In this document: piece after piece, positions 1 to 9,163 of the stretch | How the letters are laid out: the number at the start of each line of letters is the position of its first letter | Numbering within the stretch: the stretch's first letter is position 1 | Source: Sulfitobacter sp. SK012 | GTDB taxonomy: Bacteria > Pseudomonadota > Alphaproteobacteria > Rhodobacterales > Rhodobacteraceae | Assembly (NCBI RefSeq): GCF_003352085.1 | Contig: NZ_CP025804.1 | Span: 3,658,001-3,722,000, forward strand | Direction of reading: 5' to 3' | DNA: 64,000 nucleotides | Notes under the pieces: model-generated | Told to the model about the DNA's origin: nothing | What the model saw: the letters and a program-made list of their open reading frames with translations, nothing else | Databases searched by the model: none | Made by a program: the position numbers and the translations under genes

Positions 1-985
1 TAGGGTGGAACGGCCCCAGAGGAACTACATTGTTCCACGATCGGCCAAAGTAACCCTGACGGCAATGTACCAATGAATTACTGGCCGCCACGCCCGGCAC
101 TGCGTACACGCGGCACAGCCAACGCCAAAGATTCGGGTAGTCCAAAATCCTAGCACCGTTCAATTTCATCCGAACGTAATAAACCGGGTCATGCCGATAG
201 AGCGTTGGAAAAAGACGAAGATCTGCCTCAGTAAAGTAGTTGCCAGTCAGAAACTGGCGGCAATCAGAAGCTAACAGTTCTTCTAGCGTACCCAGCGTTT
301 CAAAATACTGCGCGAAGGCAGCGGCATAGATCGCCTGATCGGAAGAGAAACCGGCCTTATATGCGCCATTGTTGATGTCCGCATAAATTTGCGTGTTGAG
401 CACGTCGATATCGTGTCGCAACGCAATGTACTCGCTGCCCAATGGATAGAGGTCCGGTCTCAGATCGTCTGAAATGATACTGCCGAGCGCATGGGCCTGT
501 TGGTTCAGCATCCTAATAATTTCGGCGCTCTCGTTGGCGACGATCTGCTTGGTTTTCTTGTCATAAAGGATCGGAACAGACGCTTCATCAGACCCTTCAG
601 CCTGGTAAATCTGCTTGGCGAGCCGGAAGTTCTGTCCCGTAGCGGTTTCAGCTGTGCACTCGGGCAAGGTTGTATTGGTCAATGACGCCACGCGCGTAGG
701 ATTAAACTCCCAGCGATTAGGCTCAATAGGATCCGTTTCTGTTGTTCGACTGGGGAACGCCACGTCCATGGTAATACTGTCTTGTAGGCCAAGAACATTG
801 CGAGCGAGCGTCACACGGTGGCACCATGGACAGTTAAGCGCGACAAACAGATGATAGCGCCCAGGCTCTGCAGGGAAGCGATTGTCTTCGCCTAACACGG
901 AACGAAACTTGCTGACGCCGCGTACAAACTCGCCCTTTGCGCGTCGTGCCTTGGCGTCAGTTTGGGATTCGTCTGTAGAACTCAT
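1..985 (-). CDS. Glutathionyl-hydroquinone reductase (Xi-class GST), 3' end beyond window
   Basis: About 328 codons are open from an ATG at 985 to the window edge, so the stop lies outside. A CPWC motif near residue 50, inside ALNCPWCHR, supplies the redox Cys that reduces glutathionyl-(hydro)quinones. NESAEI follows near 165 and NNGAYKAGF near 205, both hallmarks of the YqjG/ECM4/PcpF family rather than of ordinary GSTs. The C-terminal all-helical GST domain is present. Family members are about 310-330 residues, so only a few codons should be missing. The start has GTGAGG about 8 nt upstream. It is divergent from the hydrolase at 1233 across about 250 bp. The family role (deglutathionylation of quinones) is established; the physiological substrate is unknown. 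Confidence 0.9.
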   Translation of the reverse strand, partial: MSSTDESQTDAKARRAKGEFVRGVSKFRSVLGEDNRFPAEPGRYHLFVALNCPWCHRVTLARNVLGLQDSITMDVAFPSRTTETDPIEPNRWEFNPTRVASLTNTTLPECTAETATGQNFRLAKQIYQAEGSDEASVPILYDKKTKQIVANESAEIIRMLNQQAHALGSIISDDLRPDLYPLGSEYIALRHDIDVLNTQIYADINNGAYKAGFSSDQAIYAAAFAQYFETLGTLEELLASDCRQFLTGNYFTEADLRLFPTLYRHDPVYYVRMKLNGARILDYPNLWRWLCRVYAVPGVAASNSLVHCRQGYFGRSWNNVVPLGPFHP

Positions 986-1232
986 CGTCGCTTGCCTCAC
1001 TGTCTATCGGCACAACGATGGTACAGAAAGGCTGGGACCGCCAGTTCTTCTTCGCCGGGCAATTGCCGTGCCCCGAAGTTTCGCCGCAAAACCTCATCGA
1101 TTAGCTTTGGCCATCCATCCACAAATGTTGGCAGCAAAAGTTTCGACAACAATACTTGTCAAAATTACAGTGTTCAGGCGGCCGACTTACGTAAACGCGT
1201 GCTATGGTGCATTTTAGCCCCGGGGGAAATTC

Positions 1233-2030
1233 ATGCCATATGCCAAATTGAATGGTGCAAGCATTCACTACACCGACACTGAAGGAGCTGGTGAAACGAT
1301 CGTTTTCTCACATGGCCTTCTGTTCAGCGGAGCGATGTTCGAAGCTCAAATCGCGGAATTTCGGGATCGTTATCGATGCATTGCTTTCGACCATCGTGGG
1401 CAAGGGCACAGCGGCATTACCGACAGCGGGTATGATATCGATACGCTTACGGATGACGCTGCAGAACTTATCAGACATTTGGATATCGCGCCGTGCCATT
1501 TTGTGGGGTTGAGCATGGGTGGTTTTGTGGGCATGCGCTTGGCCGCACAACATCCAGAATTGCTGAAAACACTGACTTTACTCGATACTTCAGCGGATCC
1601 GGAGCCGCATGAAAACGGCCCAAAGTACCGGATGCTCAATATCGTAGCGCGCTGGATCGGCTTGTGGGCAGTCATTGGCCGCGTCATGCCAATAATGTTT
1701 GGCCAGTCTTTTTTGAACGATGCCCATCGGGCAGGCGAAAGGCAGAAGTGGGCTAAAATAATAACCAGCAATGATCGGATTGGCATTACCCGCGCGGTCC
1801 AAGGGGTCATTGACCGCAAAGATTGCAAGGGCCTGTTGAGTAAAATCCAAATCCCGGTTGGGATCGGTGTGGGGGATGAAGACATCGCGACTGTTCCAGC
1901 AAAATCAGAAAGCCTACATGCGGCAATCAAAGGATCAGTGTTGCAAGTGTTCAAAGGAGCTGGTCACTCCTCTTCGATTGAAACACCGCGGCAGGTCAAC
2001 GAACTGATCCAGCAAACGATTCAGAGATAA
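1233..2030 (+). CDS. Alpha/beta-hydrolase fold protein
   Basis: A 265-residue single-domain hydrolase. An HG oxyanion motif (SHGLLFSG) lies near residues 26-33. The nucleophile elbow GLSMGG puts the catalytic Ser at 94. The acid is probably D215 or D217 in GVGDEDIA, and His245 sits in GAGHSS. No signal peptide is visible, so it should be cytoplasmic. Related proteins include 3-oxoadipate enol-lactonase-like and haloperoxidase-like hydrolases, but no pathway partner is adjacent, so the substrate cannot be given. A purine-rich GGGGGAA stands just upstream of the ATG. Confidence 0.88.
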   Translation: MPYAKLNGASIHYTDTEGAGETIVFSHGLLFSGAMFEAQIAEFRDRYRCIAFDHRGQGHSGITDSGYDIDTLTDDAAELIRHLDIAPCHFVGLSMGGFVGMRLAAQHPELLKTLTLLDTSADPEPHENGPKYRMLNIVARWIGLWAVIGRVMPIMFGQSFLNDAHRAGERQKWAKIITSNDRIGITRAVQGVIDRKDCKGLLSKIQIPVGIGVGDEDIATVPAKSESLHAAIKGSVLQVFKGAGHSSSIETPRQVNELIQQTIQR

Positions 2031-2244
2031 CAATGTGAAGCGGGCTCTTTGAAATCGCAGACGCAGCCCCCGCTAGCCACAAACCTCAAGAACCACAGAT
2101 TGCCACCTAAAGATCTTTAACATTATGTCTCTAAGAGTGCCGCAAGCATGGCAAGCAGTGATGACCTTTTTAGGCTGTAAAAACCGCAGGGCCCAAATAG
2201 GATAGGGCCAATGTTCGTTCTCACTAACTTGGCAAAGTTCACAA

Positions 2245-2925
2245 ATGAAAAGAAATGCGCTTTCGATATCTGTTTATGTGCTCGCCGCGTGCTTATGGAT
2301 CAATCACGCACAAGCACAGAGCTGTCCTGAGTATTTTCGGTTCGTCGACTTTGGCGCTATTACAGCAGACGGTTCACTACTTCGCGGTGGCCCGACATTT
2401 AAGGTTAAGCGCGATGGCGAGCCTCTTTTTGAAAGCGGATCGGTAGCGTGTACTGACATAGAACCAGTCTTTACCGATGGCCACAATCAACCAATCCCCT
2501 TGGTCACAGCTTTGAGTTATTCATCCAATCTAGTCGCGCCTGAGATGACTAATCTGAACATCAAACGTCTATCTGCGACATCTGCAAAGCTGGCTCAGGA
2601 ACCTTTAGAAGGCCACCGGATAGCACGCAGTGCGGCAGGCAATTCCGCCACACAGGGTGCTGATTTCCTTTGTGTCCATGTAGATCTTTCACCCTCCCAA
2701 ACGATCAGCTGCGAAGTGGTAAGCCCCTTTGATACGACGCTCTCATTTATCGTTGCTTGCAATGATACGGCCTGTGCGATGTCCGGTATGGCAATTGAAA
2801 AGGCGGTCAACATTAGTGCAGGCTGGACAATCTCTGGGACGGCAACCCTCGAAGAAGCCGGCGCAACAGCGTCTGACATAGCAACGAAAATCCATGCGTT
2901 TATCAAAGACAAAACGGCACATTAA
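2245..2925 (+). CDS. Exported Cys-rich protein of unknown function
   Basis: 226 residues. The N-terminus has a signal peptide: KR at positions 2-3, a hydrophobic stretch at about 8-19, and AQAQ just before Ser26 as a probable signal peptidase I site. The mature part is beta-rich looking and carries six Cys: one next to the cleavage site, one near 69, and four between about 142 and 178 (LCVHV, SCEVV, ACNDTAC). This pattern suits disulfide bonding in the periplasm. I recognise no domain. Its neighbours, a hydrolase and isocitrate dehydrogenase, give no functional hint. Confidence 0.7.
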   Translation: MKRNALSISVYVLAACLWINHAQAQSCPEYFRFVDFGAITADGSLLRGGPTFKVKRDGEPLFESGSVACTDIEPVFTDGHNQPIPLVTALSYSSNLVAPEMTNLNIKRLSATSAKLAQEPLEGHRIARSAAGNSATQGADFLCVHVDLSPSQTISCEVVSPFDTTLSFIVACNDTACAMSGMAIEKAVNISAGWTISGTATLEEAGATASDIATKIHAFIKDKTAH

Positions 2926-2977
2926 AACTCAGATCGACGCGAAACTAATTTATGCCCGCTTTGGGAAAAAGAAGGCT

Positions 2978-3004
2978 GCCGAGTGCCGAGGGGATAAACT
3001 CGGC
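2978..3004. terminator. Short dyad downstream of the exported protein gene
   Basis: GCCGAGT at 2978-2984 is mirrored by ACTCGGC at 2998-3004 with a 13-nt loop. There is no clear T-run, so it is at best a weak or Rho-assisted stop for the plus-strand gene ending at 2925. Confidence 0.25.
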
Positions 3005-3060
3005 CAGGGCCTTCGAGCTCGGAACATTAATTTGAGGAAGTTTGATCGCTGGTAGGAAAT

Positions 3061-3092
3061 TGGGCCGCGCACATTCTTCAGTACGCGGCCCA
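3061..3092 (-). terminator. Hairpin after isocitrate dehydrogenase gene
   Basis: A perfect 9-bp inverted repeat (TGGGCCGCG / CGCGGCCCA) with a 14-nt loop lies 16 bp beyond the stop codon of the minus-strand gene. On that strand it is followed by AATTTCC, a poor U-tract. A terminator is likely because of position and stem strength. Confidence 0.5.
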
Positions 3093-3107
3093 ATAGTCTC
3101 AGATCGC

Positions 3108-5297
3108 TCAGCCGATTATTTCATTCAACGTCTTTGACGGACGCATCACATCAACTGTTTTGGCTACATCCGTGCGGAAGTACCCGCCGAGATCAGCAGG
3201 AGGCCCTTGAACCTCAGCAAGCTCAGCTAGAATGTTGCTTTCGTTGGCAGCCAGCGCTTTTGCGATGGGCGCAAAATGCCCTGCAAGCTCGGCATCGTCT
3301 GTTTGGTCTGACAATGCTTCGGCCCAATAGCGCGCAAACCAATAGTGGCTATCCCGGTTATCCGGCTCGCCAACTTTGCGCGATGGCGAGCGGCTGTTAT
3401 CCAGAATGCCCTGAGTAGCCGCGTCAACGGCTTGACCCAACACACGGGCCTTTTCATTGCCCTTAGCGTCGGCAAGGAACGTCAGGCTTTCTCCCAGTGC
3501 ACAGAACTCGCCCAGGCTGTCCCAACGCAAGTGATTTTCTTCTACCAGCTGTTGGACATGCTTGGGCGCAGAGCCGCCAGCACCGGTTTCGAACAGACCA
3601 CCACCGTTCATCAGTTTGACGATCGACAGCATCTTGGCAGAAGTCGCCAGCTCCAAGATCGGGAACAGATCGGTTAGGTAATCGCGCAACACATTGCCGG
3701 TGATGGCAATTGTATTCTCGCCCTTGGTGATAGTCTCAAACGAGGCACGGGTGGCTTCGCGGGGGGCCATAATCTCAAACTTATCCGCAACGCCTTTGGC
3801 CTCTAGGATCGGTTTGACGTAGGCGATTAGTTCTGCGTCATGCGCGCGCGCGGCGTCTAGCCAGAAAATAGCACGGCAGCCTTCGGCCTTTTGACGGTCG
3901 ATGGCAAGGTTCACCCAGTCTTCAATGGGCGCCTTGCGTGCAGATGCAGACCGCCAGATATCGCCCGCCGCAACGCTATGCGAATGCATCACGGTGCCAT
4001 CCTCAAGGATCATCTTGACCGTTCCCGCCTTGGCCACCTCAAAGGTCGTGGGGTGTGAGCCGTACTCTTCGGCCTTTTGCGCCATCAACCCGACATTTTG
4101 AACCGTGCCCACGGTGGCAGGGTTCAGCTTGCCATTTTCTTTGAAAAACTTGATCGTTTCGTCATAAACGGGCGCATAAGAATTGTCGGGGATCACGCAG
4201 TTCGCGTCTGATTCACTGCCATCCGGCCCCCACCCTTTGCCACCGGCACGAATAAGTGCAGGCATTGAGGCGTCGATAATCACGTCGGATGAAACGTGCA
4301 GGTTGGTTATGCCTTTGTCGGAATCAACCATGTACATAGGCGGACGTGCCGCCATGCAAGCCTCGACATCTTTCAGGATCGCTGCATTAACTTTAACCCG
4401 CTCTAGCAGATCACCAAGTCCGGAGTTCGGGTTTACCCCCAGCGTGGCCATCTCATCCCCATGCGCGTCAAAGACTGGCGCTAGAAACGCTTTGACCGCG
4501 TGACCAAAGATGATGGGGTCAGAAACCTTCATCATGGTGGCCTTCATATGCAGGGAGAAAAGCGTGCCGTCCGCTTTGGTTTTCTCAATTTCGCCTGCCA
4601 GAAAGGTCTTGAGGGCATCCGCACTCATAAATGTGGCATCAACCACTGTGCCCGCAGGGTAAGCGATATTTTCCTTGAGGACTGTATCGCCTGCGTCTGT
4701 GGTCAGAACGATCTTGGCGACGACGTCTTTGTTGATTGTCGTGGAAACTTCATTTGAGAAGAAATCGCCGCCAGACATCGCGGAAACATGCGTTTTGCTA
4801 TCGGCCGACCAGTCCCCCATGCGGTGTGGGTTTTTTTGCGCAAAGCTTTTGACAGCCTTGGCTGCGCGACGATCGGAGTTACCCTCCCGCAGAACTGGGT
4901 TTACCGCGGACCCTTTGAGGCCATCATATTTGCCTCGAACAGCCTTGTCCGCGTCTGTGTTGGGTGTTTCGGGATAATCCGGCAACGCAAAACCCTGAGC
5001 TTGGAGCTCTTTCACAGCTGCAACGAGCTGCGGTACAGACGCCGAAATGTTTGGCAATTTGATCACGTTGGCTTCTGCCGTTTTCACGAGACGGCCCAGC
5101 TCTGCCAGATCGTCCGACTGTTGCTGCGACGCGCTCAGATGCTCAGGGAACGCAGCAAGGATGCGTCCCGCTAGGCTAATATCTTTTGTGCCAATGGAAA
5201 CACCAGCGGCTGCAGCAAACCTTTTGATGATCGGGAGGAAAGACGCAGAAGCTAGCTCTGGCGCTTCGTCTACCTTGGTATAGATAATATCGTACAT
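3108..5297 (-). CDS. icd: NADP-dependent isocitrate dehydrogenase, monomeric type
   Basis: At 729 residues it matches the length of the monomeric (IDH-II) family (about 740) and not the 400-residue dimeric enzyme. It converts isocitrate to 2-oxoglutarate with NADPH formation in the TCA cycle. The family-typical N-terminus ([14 protein letters not shown]) is present. So are the segments around [10 protein letters not shown] and [12 protein letters not shown], and the C-terminal [23 protein letters not shown]. The ATG at 5297 has AGGAG eight nt upstream. It stands alone, with a hairpin behind it and about 480 bp of non-coding DNA in front. Confidence 0.96.
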   Translation of the reverse strand: MYDIIYTKVDEAPELASASFLPIIKRFAAAAGVSIGTKDISLAGRILAAFPEHLSASQQQSDDLAELGRLVKTAEANVIKLPNISASVPQLVAAVKELQAQGFALPDYPETPNTDADKAVRGKYDGLKGSAVNPVLREGNSDRRAAKAVKSFAQKNPHRMGDWSADSKTHVSAMSGGDFFSNEVSTTINKDVVAKIVLTTDAGDTVLKENIAYPAGTVVDATFMSADALKTFLAGEIEKTKADGTLFSLHMKATMMKVSDPIIFGHAVKAFLAPVFDAHGDEMATLGVNPNSGLGDLLERVKVNAAILKDVEACMAARPPMYMVDSDKGITNLHVSSDVIIDASMPALIRAGGKGWGPDGSESDANCVIPDNSYAPVYDETIKFFKENGKLNPATVGTVQNVGLMAQKAEEYGSHPTTFEVAKAGTVKMILEDGTVMHSHSVAAGDIWRSASARKAPIEDWVNLAIDRQKAEGCRAIFWLDAARAHDAELIAYVKPILEAKGVADKFEIMAPREATRASFETITKGENTIAITGNVLRDYLTDLFPILELATSAKMLSIVKLMNGGGLFETGAGGSAPKHVQQLVEENHLRWDSLGEFCALGESLTFLADAKGNEKARVLGQAVDAATQGILDNSRSPSRKVGEPDNRDSHYWFARYWAEALSDQTDDAELAGHFAPIAKALAANESNILAELAEVQGPPADLGGYFRTDVAKTVDVMRPSKTLNEIIG

Positions 5298-5354
5298 GGT
5301 CAGCTCCTAGATGGGGTTGCCGTCTCATAGCCCATGCACAAACCAACGCCAACC

Positions 5355-5370
5355 GTATACTGCGGTATAC
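5355..5370 (-). promoter_or_regulatory. GTATAC-TGCG-GTATAC candidate operator upstream of icd
   Basis: Two copies of the self-complementary hexamer GTATAC, at 5355-5360 and 5365-5370, are one helical turn apart (10 bp start to start). This spacing is typical of a dimeric repressor site such as those of GntR-family proteins. Function is inferred from arrangement only. Confidence 0.3.
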
Positions 5371-5738
5371 ATTGACGGCAGGGAATTAATTCGTGATCTT
5401 GAGCAGGTCGATGGACCCTGAAACCATAGAGACAGACAAACATCCTCCGGGCTGGGTGTTCGTAGTAATTTTCCCAACGCACCATATTGGTTAGCTAATT
5501 TTAAATGGAACGCTGGCTCGCAAAAGAGAGCGAAAAAATCCAGGAACGATATTCAATACAACCCTGGTGATTTTACTTGGTGAACAAAGTTGCTTGGCAA
5601 GATACCTTTGTTGCCTTCGAACAGCTCAATACTGTTCGCGACAAGTGAAATCCTGCAGTAGTTAAGGACCACACCGTTACGAGTTGCGAAAATAAAATGG
5701 TAAATGCACTCAAGATAATACTCAAAAAGAGCAGGCAG

Positions 5739-5761
5739 CAACGATATCAATTTTATCGTTG
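5739..5761. terminator. Hairpin downstream of tRNA-Phe
   Basis: CAACGATA at 5739-5746 pairs with TATCGTTG at 5754-5761, giving an 8-bp stem and a 7-nt loop. It lies 17 bp past the 3' end of the minus-strand tRNA, where a terminator is expected. The T-rich flank is on the plus strand side, so on the minus strand there is no U-run. Confidence 0.4.
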
Positions 5762-5778
5762 TTTCTATTAGTCTTAAG

Positions 5779-5853
5779 TGGTGCCCGGGGGCGGAATCGA
5801 ACCACCGACACGAGGATTTTCAATCCACTGCTCTACCCCTGAGCTACCCAGGC
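5779..5853 (-). tRNA. tRNA-Phe (anticodon GAA), CCA encoded
   Basis: The minus strand folds as a complete tRNA. The acceptor stem is GCCTGGG/CCCGGGC with one T-G wobble. The D stem is GCTC/GAGC. The anticodon loop is TTGAAAA with GAA at 34-36. The T arm is GGTGG-TTCGATT-CCGCC, followed by discriminator A and a genomic CCA. Positions 28 and 42 form a T-T mismatch in the anticodon stem. It lies 92 bp behind yacG on the same strand. Confidence 0.95.
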
Positions 5854-5945
5854 ACGGGAGGCCTCTGACGAGGCCGGGTGAGCGGTTTCTAGGGGCTTGC
5901 GGCGGGGGTGTCCAGCCTCTTTTTGCACGGATATTAAGACACTGC

Positions 5946-6131
5946 TCAATGCGGCTTTTGAAGCTCTTCACGGGCGGCCGTTTCAAGCGCTTCTTCTAGG
6001 TCTTCTGGGTCCTGCGAAGCCACCGCATATGAGCCATTGAACCACTTGGCCAAATCGATGTCAGCACAGCGGCGCGAGCAGAAGGGGCGGTATTTTGCAT
6101 GGGTCTGTGTCGCGCAGATCGGACAACTCAT
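5946..6131 (-). CDS. yacG: DNA gyrase inhibitor YacG, zinc-binding
   Basis: A 61-residue protein with the YacG pattern: CPIC at residues 3-6 and a second Cys pair in FCSRRCADIDL, together forming a four-Cys zinc site, then KWFNGSYAV. In E. coli YacG binds GyrB and inhibits gyrase. The start is set by an ATGA overlap with the stop of the ribonuclease gene upstream. Open sequence continues further upstream but lies inside that gene. It is the last protein gene of the infA-maf-RNase-yacG run. Confidence 0.93.
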   Translation of the reverse strand: MSCPICATQTHAKYRPFCSRRCADIDLAKWFNGSYAVASQDPEDLEEALETAAREELQKPH

Positions 6132-7150
6132 GGCAAGACTTCCAGTAATGGCGCGCGGGCACGTTTGCGCTGCAGCTCGTAATGGCCCAGGGGAGTCCAT
6201 CCAACAAGGGTTGTTTCCACCTCATCACCGCGGAAGGCCTGTCTTAGGGCAGTCTCAAAGCTGCGACGGTCCTTCTTGGGCATCGGTGCAAGATCAAGCG
6301 TGATCTGCCCGCCAAGGCCCCTGAGCCGTAACGCGCGCGGCAACGCACGGGCGCAAGACATGTTCGCTTTGATCCCCGCAGCCAATGACGCATCAGCGCC
6401 TGTGTTTACGTCGACAGCAACCAGTGCTCGGGTCGGCTCAACAAACATCGATGCCCCAGCCGCAAGGTTGACTTGAGGCGTTAGCAACATGTCGATGGCG
6501 TCCAACACGGCATGATCGCCAAAACCGCCCTCATCTGTCACGACTTCCGCCTTGGCGACCCAATCGCGCCAAGCGAGGATATGGGGACCGTCCCCCTCGG
6601 CAAGGACCTCCATGGAGGTCTCAGCATCGTCCAGCACAGTGATTGCAAGCGCCAGCATTGCTTCGACGTCATCAGAGATGGCATCCGAATCTGCGCCTTC
6701 ACAGGATGAACGTAGAATCAGGCCATGTTTTGCATCCCCCATCGCCTCATGCGCGATCTCCAACAGCCGGTCCCGCTCTGGCTCATCCCGAATTCGACGC
6801 GAGATATTCAGGCCCGGCGCATCAGGCGTAACAATGGCATAGCGGCTTTTGAATAAAATCTTGGCTGTGACTGGGATCGCCTTGCCGGGTTCGGCAAAGC
6901 CAGTGACTTGGCACAGGATCGGTTGTCCAGGGGCAAGCCCCTTGATCTGTCGTAGAAACGCAGCGCCGTCCGGCGTTTTTAGAAACATGCCCCCCTGCCC
7001 TTTGACAGGTCGGTCCGCGATCGCACGGTAGACGGTGCCGACACGCGGCGCATCGCCATCAATGAGCAGATCGTCGAGTTGGCCGTCGACCATAAGGGCC
7101 GCAGCTTCGACCTCACCGAAATGGTCCAGAATAATTGTGCGGCCTTTCAT
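6128..7150 (-). CDS. Ribonuclease E/G family protein, compact form
   Basis: 340 residues. The catalytic core signature of RNase E/G is visible as VAVDVNTGA near residue 265, which gives the first metal-binding Asp. [14 protein letters not shown] near 305 corresponds to the second Asp. The protein is shorter than RNase G (about 490). It lacks the long C-terminal scaffold of RNase E and has no CPxC zinc-link. An N-terminal S1-like segment appears reduced. In Rhodobacterales this gene regularly sits between maf and yacG. Likely role: endonucleolytic processing of RNA. Its start overlaps the maf stop by 4 nt and its stop overlaps yacG, so the three are probably co-translated. Confidence 0.88.
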   Translation of the reverse strand: MKGRTIILDHFGEVEAAALMVDGQLDDLLIDGDAPRVGTVYRAIADRPVKGQGGMFLKTPDGAAFLRQIKGLAPGQPILCQVTGFAEPGKAIPVTAKILFKSRYAIVTPDAPGLNISRRIRDEPERDRLLEIAHEAMGDAKHGLILRSSCEGADSDAISDDVEAMLALAITVLDDAETSMEVLAEGDGPHILAWRDWVAKAEVVTDEGGFGDHAVLDAIDMLLTPQVNLAAGASMFVEPTRALVAVDVNTGADASLAAGIKANMSCARALPRALRLRGLGGQITLDLAPMPKKDRRSFETALRQAFRGDEVETTLVGWTPLGHYELQRKRARAPLLEVLP

Positions 7151-7725
7151 GGCGTGCCTCCATCAATGTGGTCGTGTGCTGCGCGCAGCAGATTCGCGGT
7201 CTCTGCCAAGGGCAAGCCGACAATGCCCGTAAAGGATCCTGAAATCCACGGGATCAATGCGCCAGCCGGCCCTTGAATGCCGTAGCCCCCCGCTTTGCCT
7301 TGCCAGTCACCAGTCGCAATATAGGCCGCGAGTTCTGCTTCAGACAGACTTTTCATGCGAACGGTGCTGACGACGTCCTTTTCCCAGACCTTGCCGCCAC
7401 GCTTCACTGCCACCGCGGTAATAACCTTGTGGCGGCGTCCCGACATGGCGCGCAAGAAAGCGGCGGCCTCGATCGCGTCCTCAGGCTTGCCAAGAATCCG
7501 GCGGCCTATGGCGACGGTCGTATCAGCGCACAGCACAATATCATCATGCTCTGCGGGAACCGCCGCAACCTTTTCGCGTGCCATACGGGCACAATAGGGA
7601 CGCGGCAATTCTGCTGTATTGGGTGTCTCGTCGATGTCAGGCGCACGTACGGCATCGGGCACAACGCCGATTTGCGCCAGTAATTCCAACCGACGCGGAG
7701 AGCCTGAGCCCAGAATAAATGTCAT
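7147..7725 (-). CDS. maf: Maf-family nucleoside triphosphate pyrophosphatase
   Basis: 192 residues beginning [13 protein letters not shown], the Maf/HAM1-fold nucleotide-binding start. The conserved ARxKV segment appears as [13 protein letters not shown] near 48, [15 protein letters not shown] near 68-82 holds the metal-binding Asp, and [11 protein letters not shown] follows. The family hydrolyses non-canonical or modified nucleoside triphosphates (dTTP/UTP and m5U, pseudo-U forms). It lies 46 bp downstream of infA and overlaps the RNase gene by 4 nt. Confidence 0.93.
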   Translation of the reverse strand: MTFILGSGSPRRLELLAQIGVVPDAVRAPDIDETPNTAELPRPYCARMAREKVAAVPAEHDDIVLCADTTVAIGRRILGKPEDAIEAAAFLRAMSGRRHKVITAVAVKRGGKVWEKDVVSTVRMKSLSEAELAAYIATGDWQGKAGGYGIQGPAGALIPWISGSFTGIVGLPLAETANLLRAAHDHIDGGTP

Positions 7726-7771
7726 AGCGATACCCCCTGACGCGCCCCAAAAGACGCGCCTTTTCAGGCGG

Positions 7772-7990
7772 TTACTTGAACCGGTAGTTGATCCGACCTT
7801 TGGTCAAATCGTAGGGGGTCATTTCCACCTGAACTTTGTCACCTGCAAGAACACGAATACGGTTTTTCCGCATTTTGCCTGCCGTGTGCGCAATGATTTC
7901 ATGGCCGTTCTCAAGCTCGACCCGAAATGTCGCGTTCGGCAGGAGTTCCTTTACGACACCGGGGAATTCGAGAATATCTTCCTTGGCCAT
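7772..7990 (-). CDS. infA: Translation initiation factor IF-1
   Basis: 72 residues, exactly the family length, a single S1/OB-fold domain ([19 protein letters not shown] through GRINYRFK). IF-1 binds the 30S A site during initiation together with IF-2 and IF-3. The ATG follows AAGGAGAG on the minus strand. It heads the infA-maf-RNase-yacG-tRNA-Phe series. Confidence 0.98.
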   Translation of the reverse strand: MAKEDILEFPGVVKELLPNATFRVELENGHEIIAHTAGKMRKNRIRVLAGDKVQVEMTPYDLTKGRINYRFK

Positions 7991-8071
7991 GGTCTCTCCT
8001 TGATCCTTTTACCCTCCGATATGAGGGCGCAGGCTTAGATGGGCGCATTTAACCAGATTTTCAAGGGTGAT

Positions 8072-8947
8072 TCAGCGCAAAGCCACATTAAGCGCCGGAG
8101 TGTCGCGGCCGGCCTGTTCAGGCCAGTGCGCACGGTTCAGCACAACACCGTCTGCGCGCACCTGTGCAATGGCGTTCAAATCGACCTCGGCATAGGTCCA
8201 CCCCGGGGCGCAAATTTGCCCCGCGGCCAACACACCCGTATCAGGAAAGCCTGTGTCTGGCGGGCAAAACACCCCTCCTGCCCCGATCGGATTGCCCAAA
8301 GCCTCTGACCAATCAGCAGGTCCTACAATAGAAGACATCACCGTGACGCATTGGTTTTCCAATGCACGCGCCATCGATCCGGTACGGACCCGCCAATAGC
8401 CTGCAAGGGCCTCAGTCACGCTAGGCACGGCAATGATGTCGCACTTCATCAAGGCGCGTCCCAGCAGCGGGAATTCGCTGTCATAGCAGATCAAGATACC
8501 AATGCGCCCTATGGCAGTATCAAAGACCTGCAACTTATTGCCTCCGATCACCCCCCAAACATCGCGCTCAAACCGGGTCATGATTTGCTTGTCTTGCACG
8601 CCGACTTGACCACCGGGTGTAATGAGACGTGCTCGATTTACAGGGCGGGTTTGCGTAGCGGTAGGGCCTGAGGCCGCGACAATGTGCATGTTATGCTCTG
8701 CGGCAAGGCGTAGGTGCAGCGTGTCGGCATCCGCCAGCCTATCTGAGACCGCAAAAAGCGATGCCTCAAGGTCAGCGGCCACGTCCATACCGGCAAGCGT
8801 TGCCAACTCCATTGCGCCGTATTCGGGAAAGACCGCGAGGTCCGCACCCTCTTTGGCAGCAACTGAAATCCAGGCAGCAATTTTGTCCTCGTACTGAGCC
8901 CAAGAGCTGAGCACATCCAAAGGATAGGCGGCGGTAGCAATCTTCAT
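8072..8947 (-). CDS. Carbon-nitrogen hydrolase (nitrilase superfamily)
   Basis: 291 residues with the Glu-Lys-Cys triad of the superfamily: E42 in FPEYGAMEL, K120 in VQDKQIMTRFERD and C154 in LICYDSEFP. The N-terminal MKIATAAYP strand is typical. The ATG at 8947 is preceded by AAGGAACC. Fifteen further in-frame codons upstream have no ribosome site, so they are excluded. Such enzymes hydrolyse amides or nitriles; substrate is unknown. It is 81 bp upstream of infA on the same strand. Confidence 0.88.
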   Translation of the reverse strand: MKIATAAYPLDVLSSWAQYEDKIAAWISVAAKEGADLAVFPEYGAMELATLAGMDVAADLEASLFAVSDRLADADTLHLRLAAEHNMHIVAASGPTATQTRPVNRARLITPGGQVGVQDKQIMTRFERDVWGVIGGNKLQVFDTAIGRIGILICYDSEFPLLGRALMKCDIIAVPSVTEALAGYWRVRTGSMARALENQCVTVMSSIVGPADWSEALGNPIGAGGVFCPPDTGFPDTGVLAAGQICAPGWTYAEVDLNAIAQVRADGVVLNRAHWPEQAGRDTPALNVALR

Positions 8948-9163
8948 CTTAGGTTCCTTTTGGGCATCTTGCGATGTTGCCCGGCAAGCCACAATAGGGC
9001 GTGGATTGACCGGTAGTCAGCGTTGACTTTATACCCCAACGGTTTCACATTTCAGAGGTGTCACATGGGCAGTAACAATCATCAAACTGCACCACCTCGA
9101 AATATCTGAGCCATTGGCCCGCAGTGGATCTCGGCCCTAATATCCGCCAATGGAGCAATTTTC

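Larger units (their letters stand above)
5298..5778. other. Non-coding stretch between icd and tRNA-Phe
   Basis: About 480 bp, more AT-rich than its surroundings, with no convincing gene. It must hold the icd promoter. Two GTATAC hexamers separated by TGCG lie at 5355-5370, about 58 bp upstream of the icd ATG. An 8-bp hairpin lies at 5739-5761. Confidence 0.6.

Noticed and set aside
1370-1954. Minus-strand frame of 194 codons opposite the alpha/beta hydrolase
   Set aside because: The plus strand has a complete catalytic triad; the reverse frame is Pro/Ser/Met-rich noise.
5553-5750. 65-codon minus-strand frame between icd and tRNA-Phe
   Set aside because: AT-rich, no ribosome-binding site, and its start lies in the hairpin behind the tRNA.
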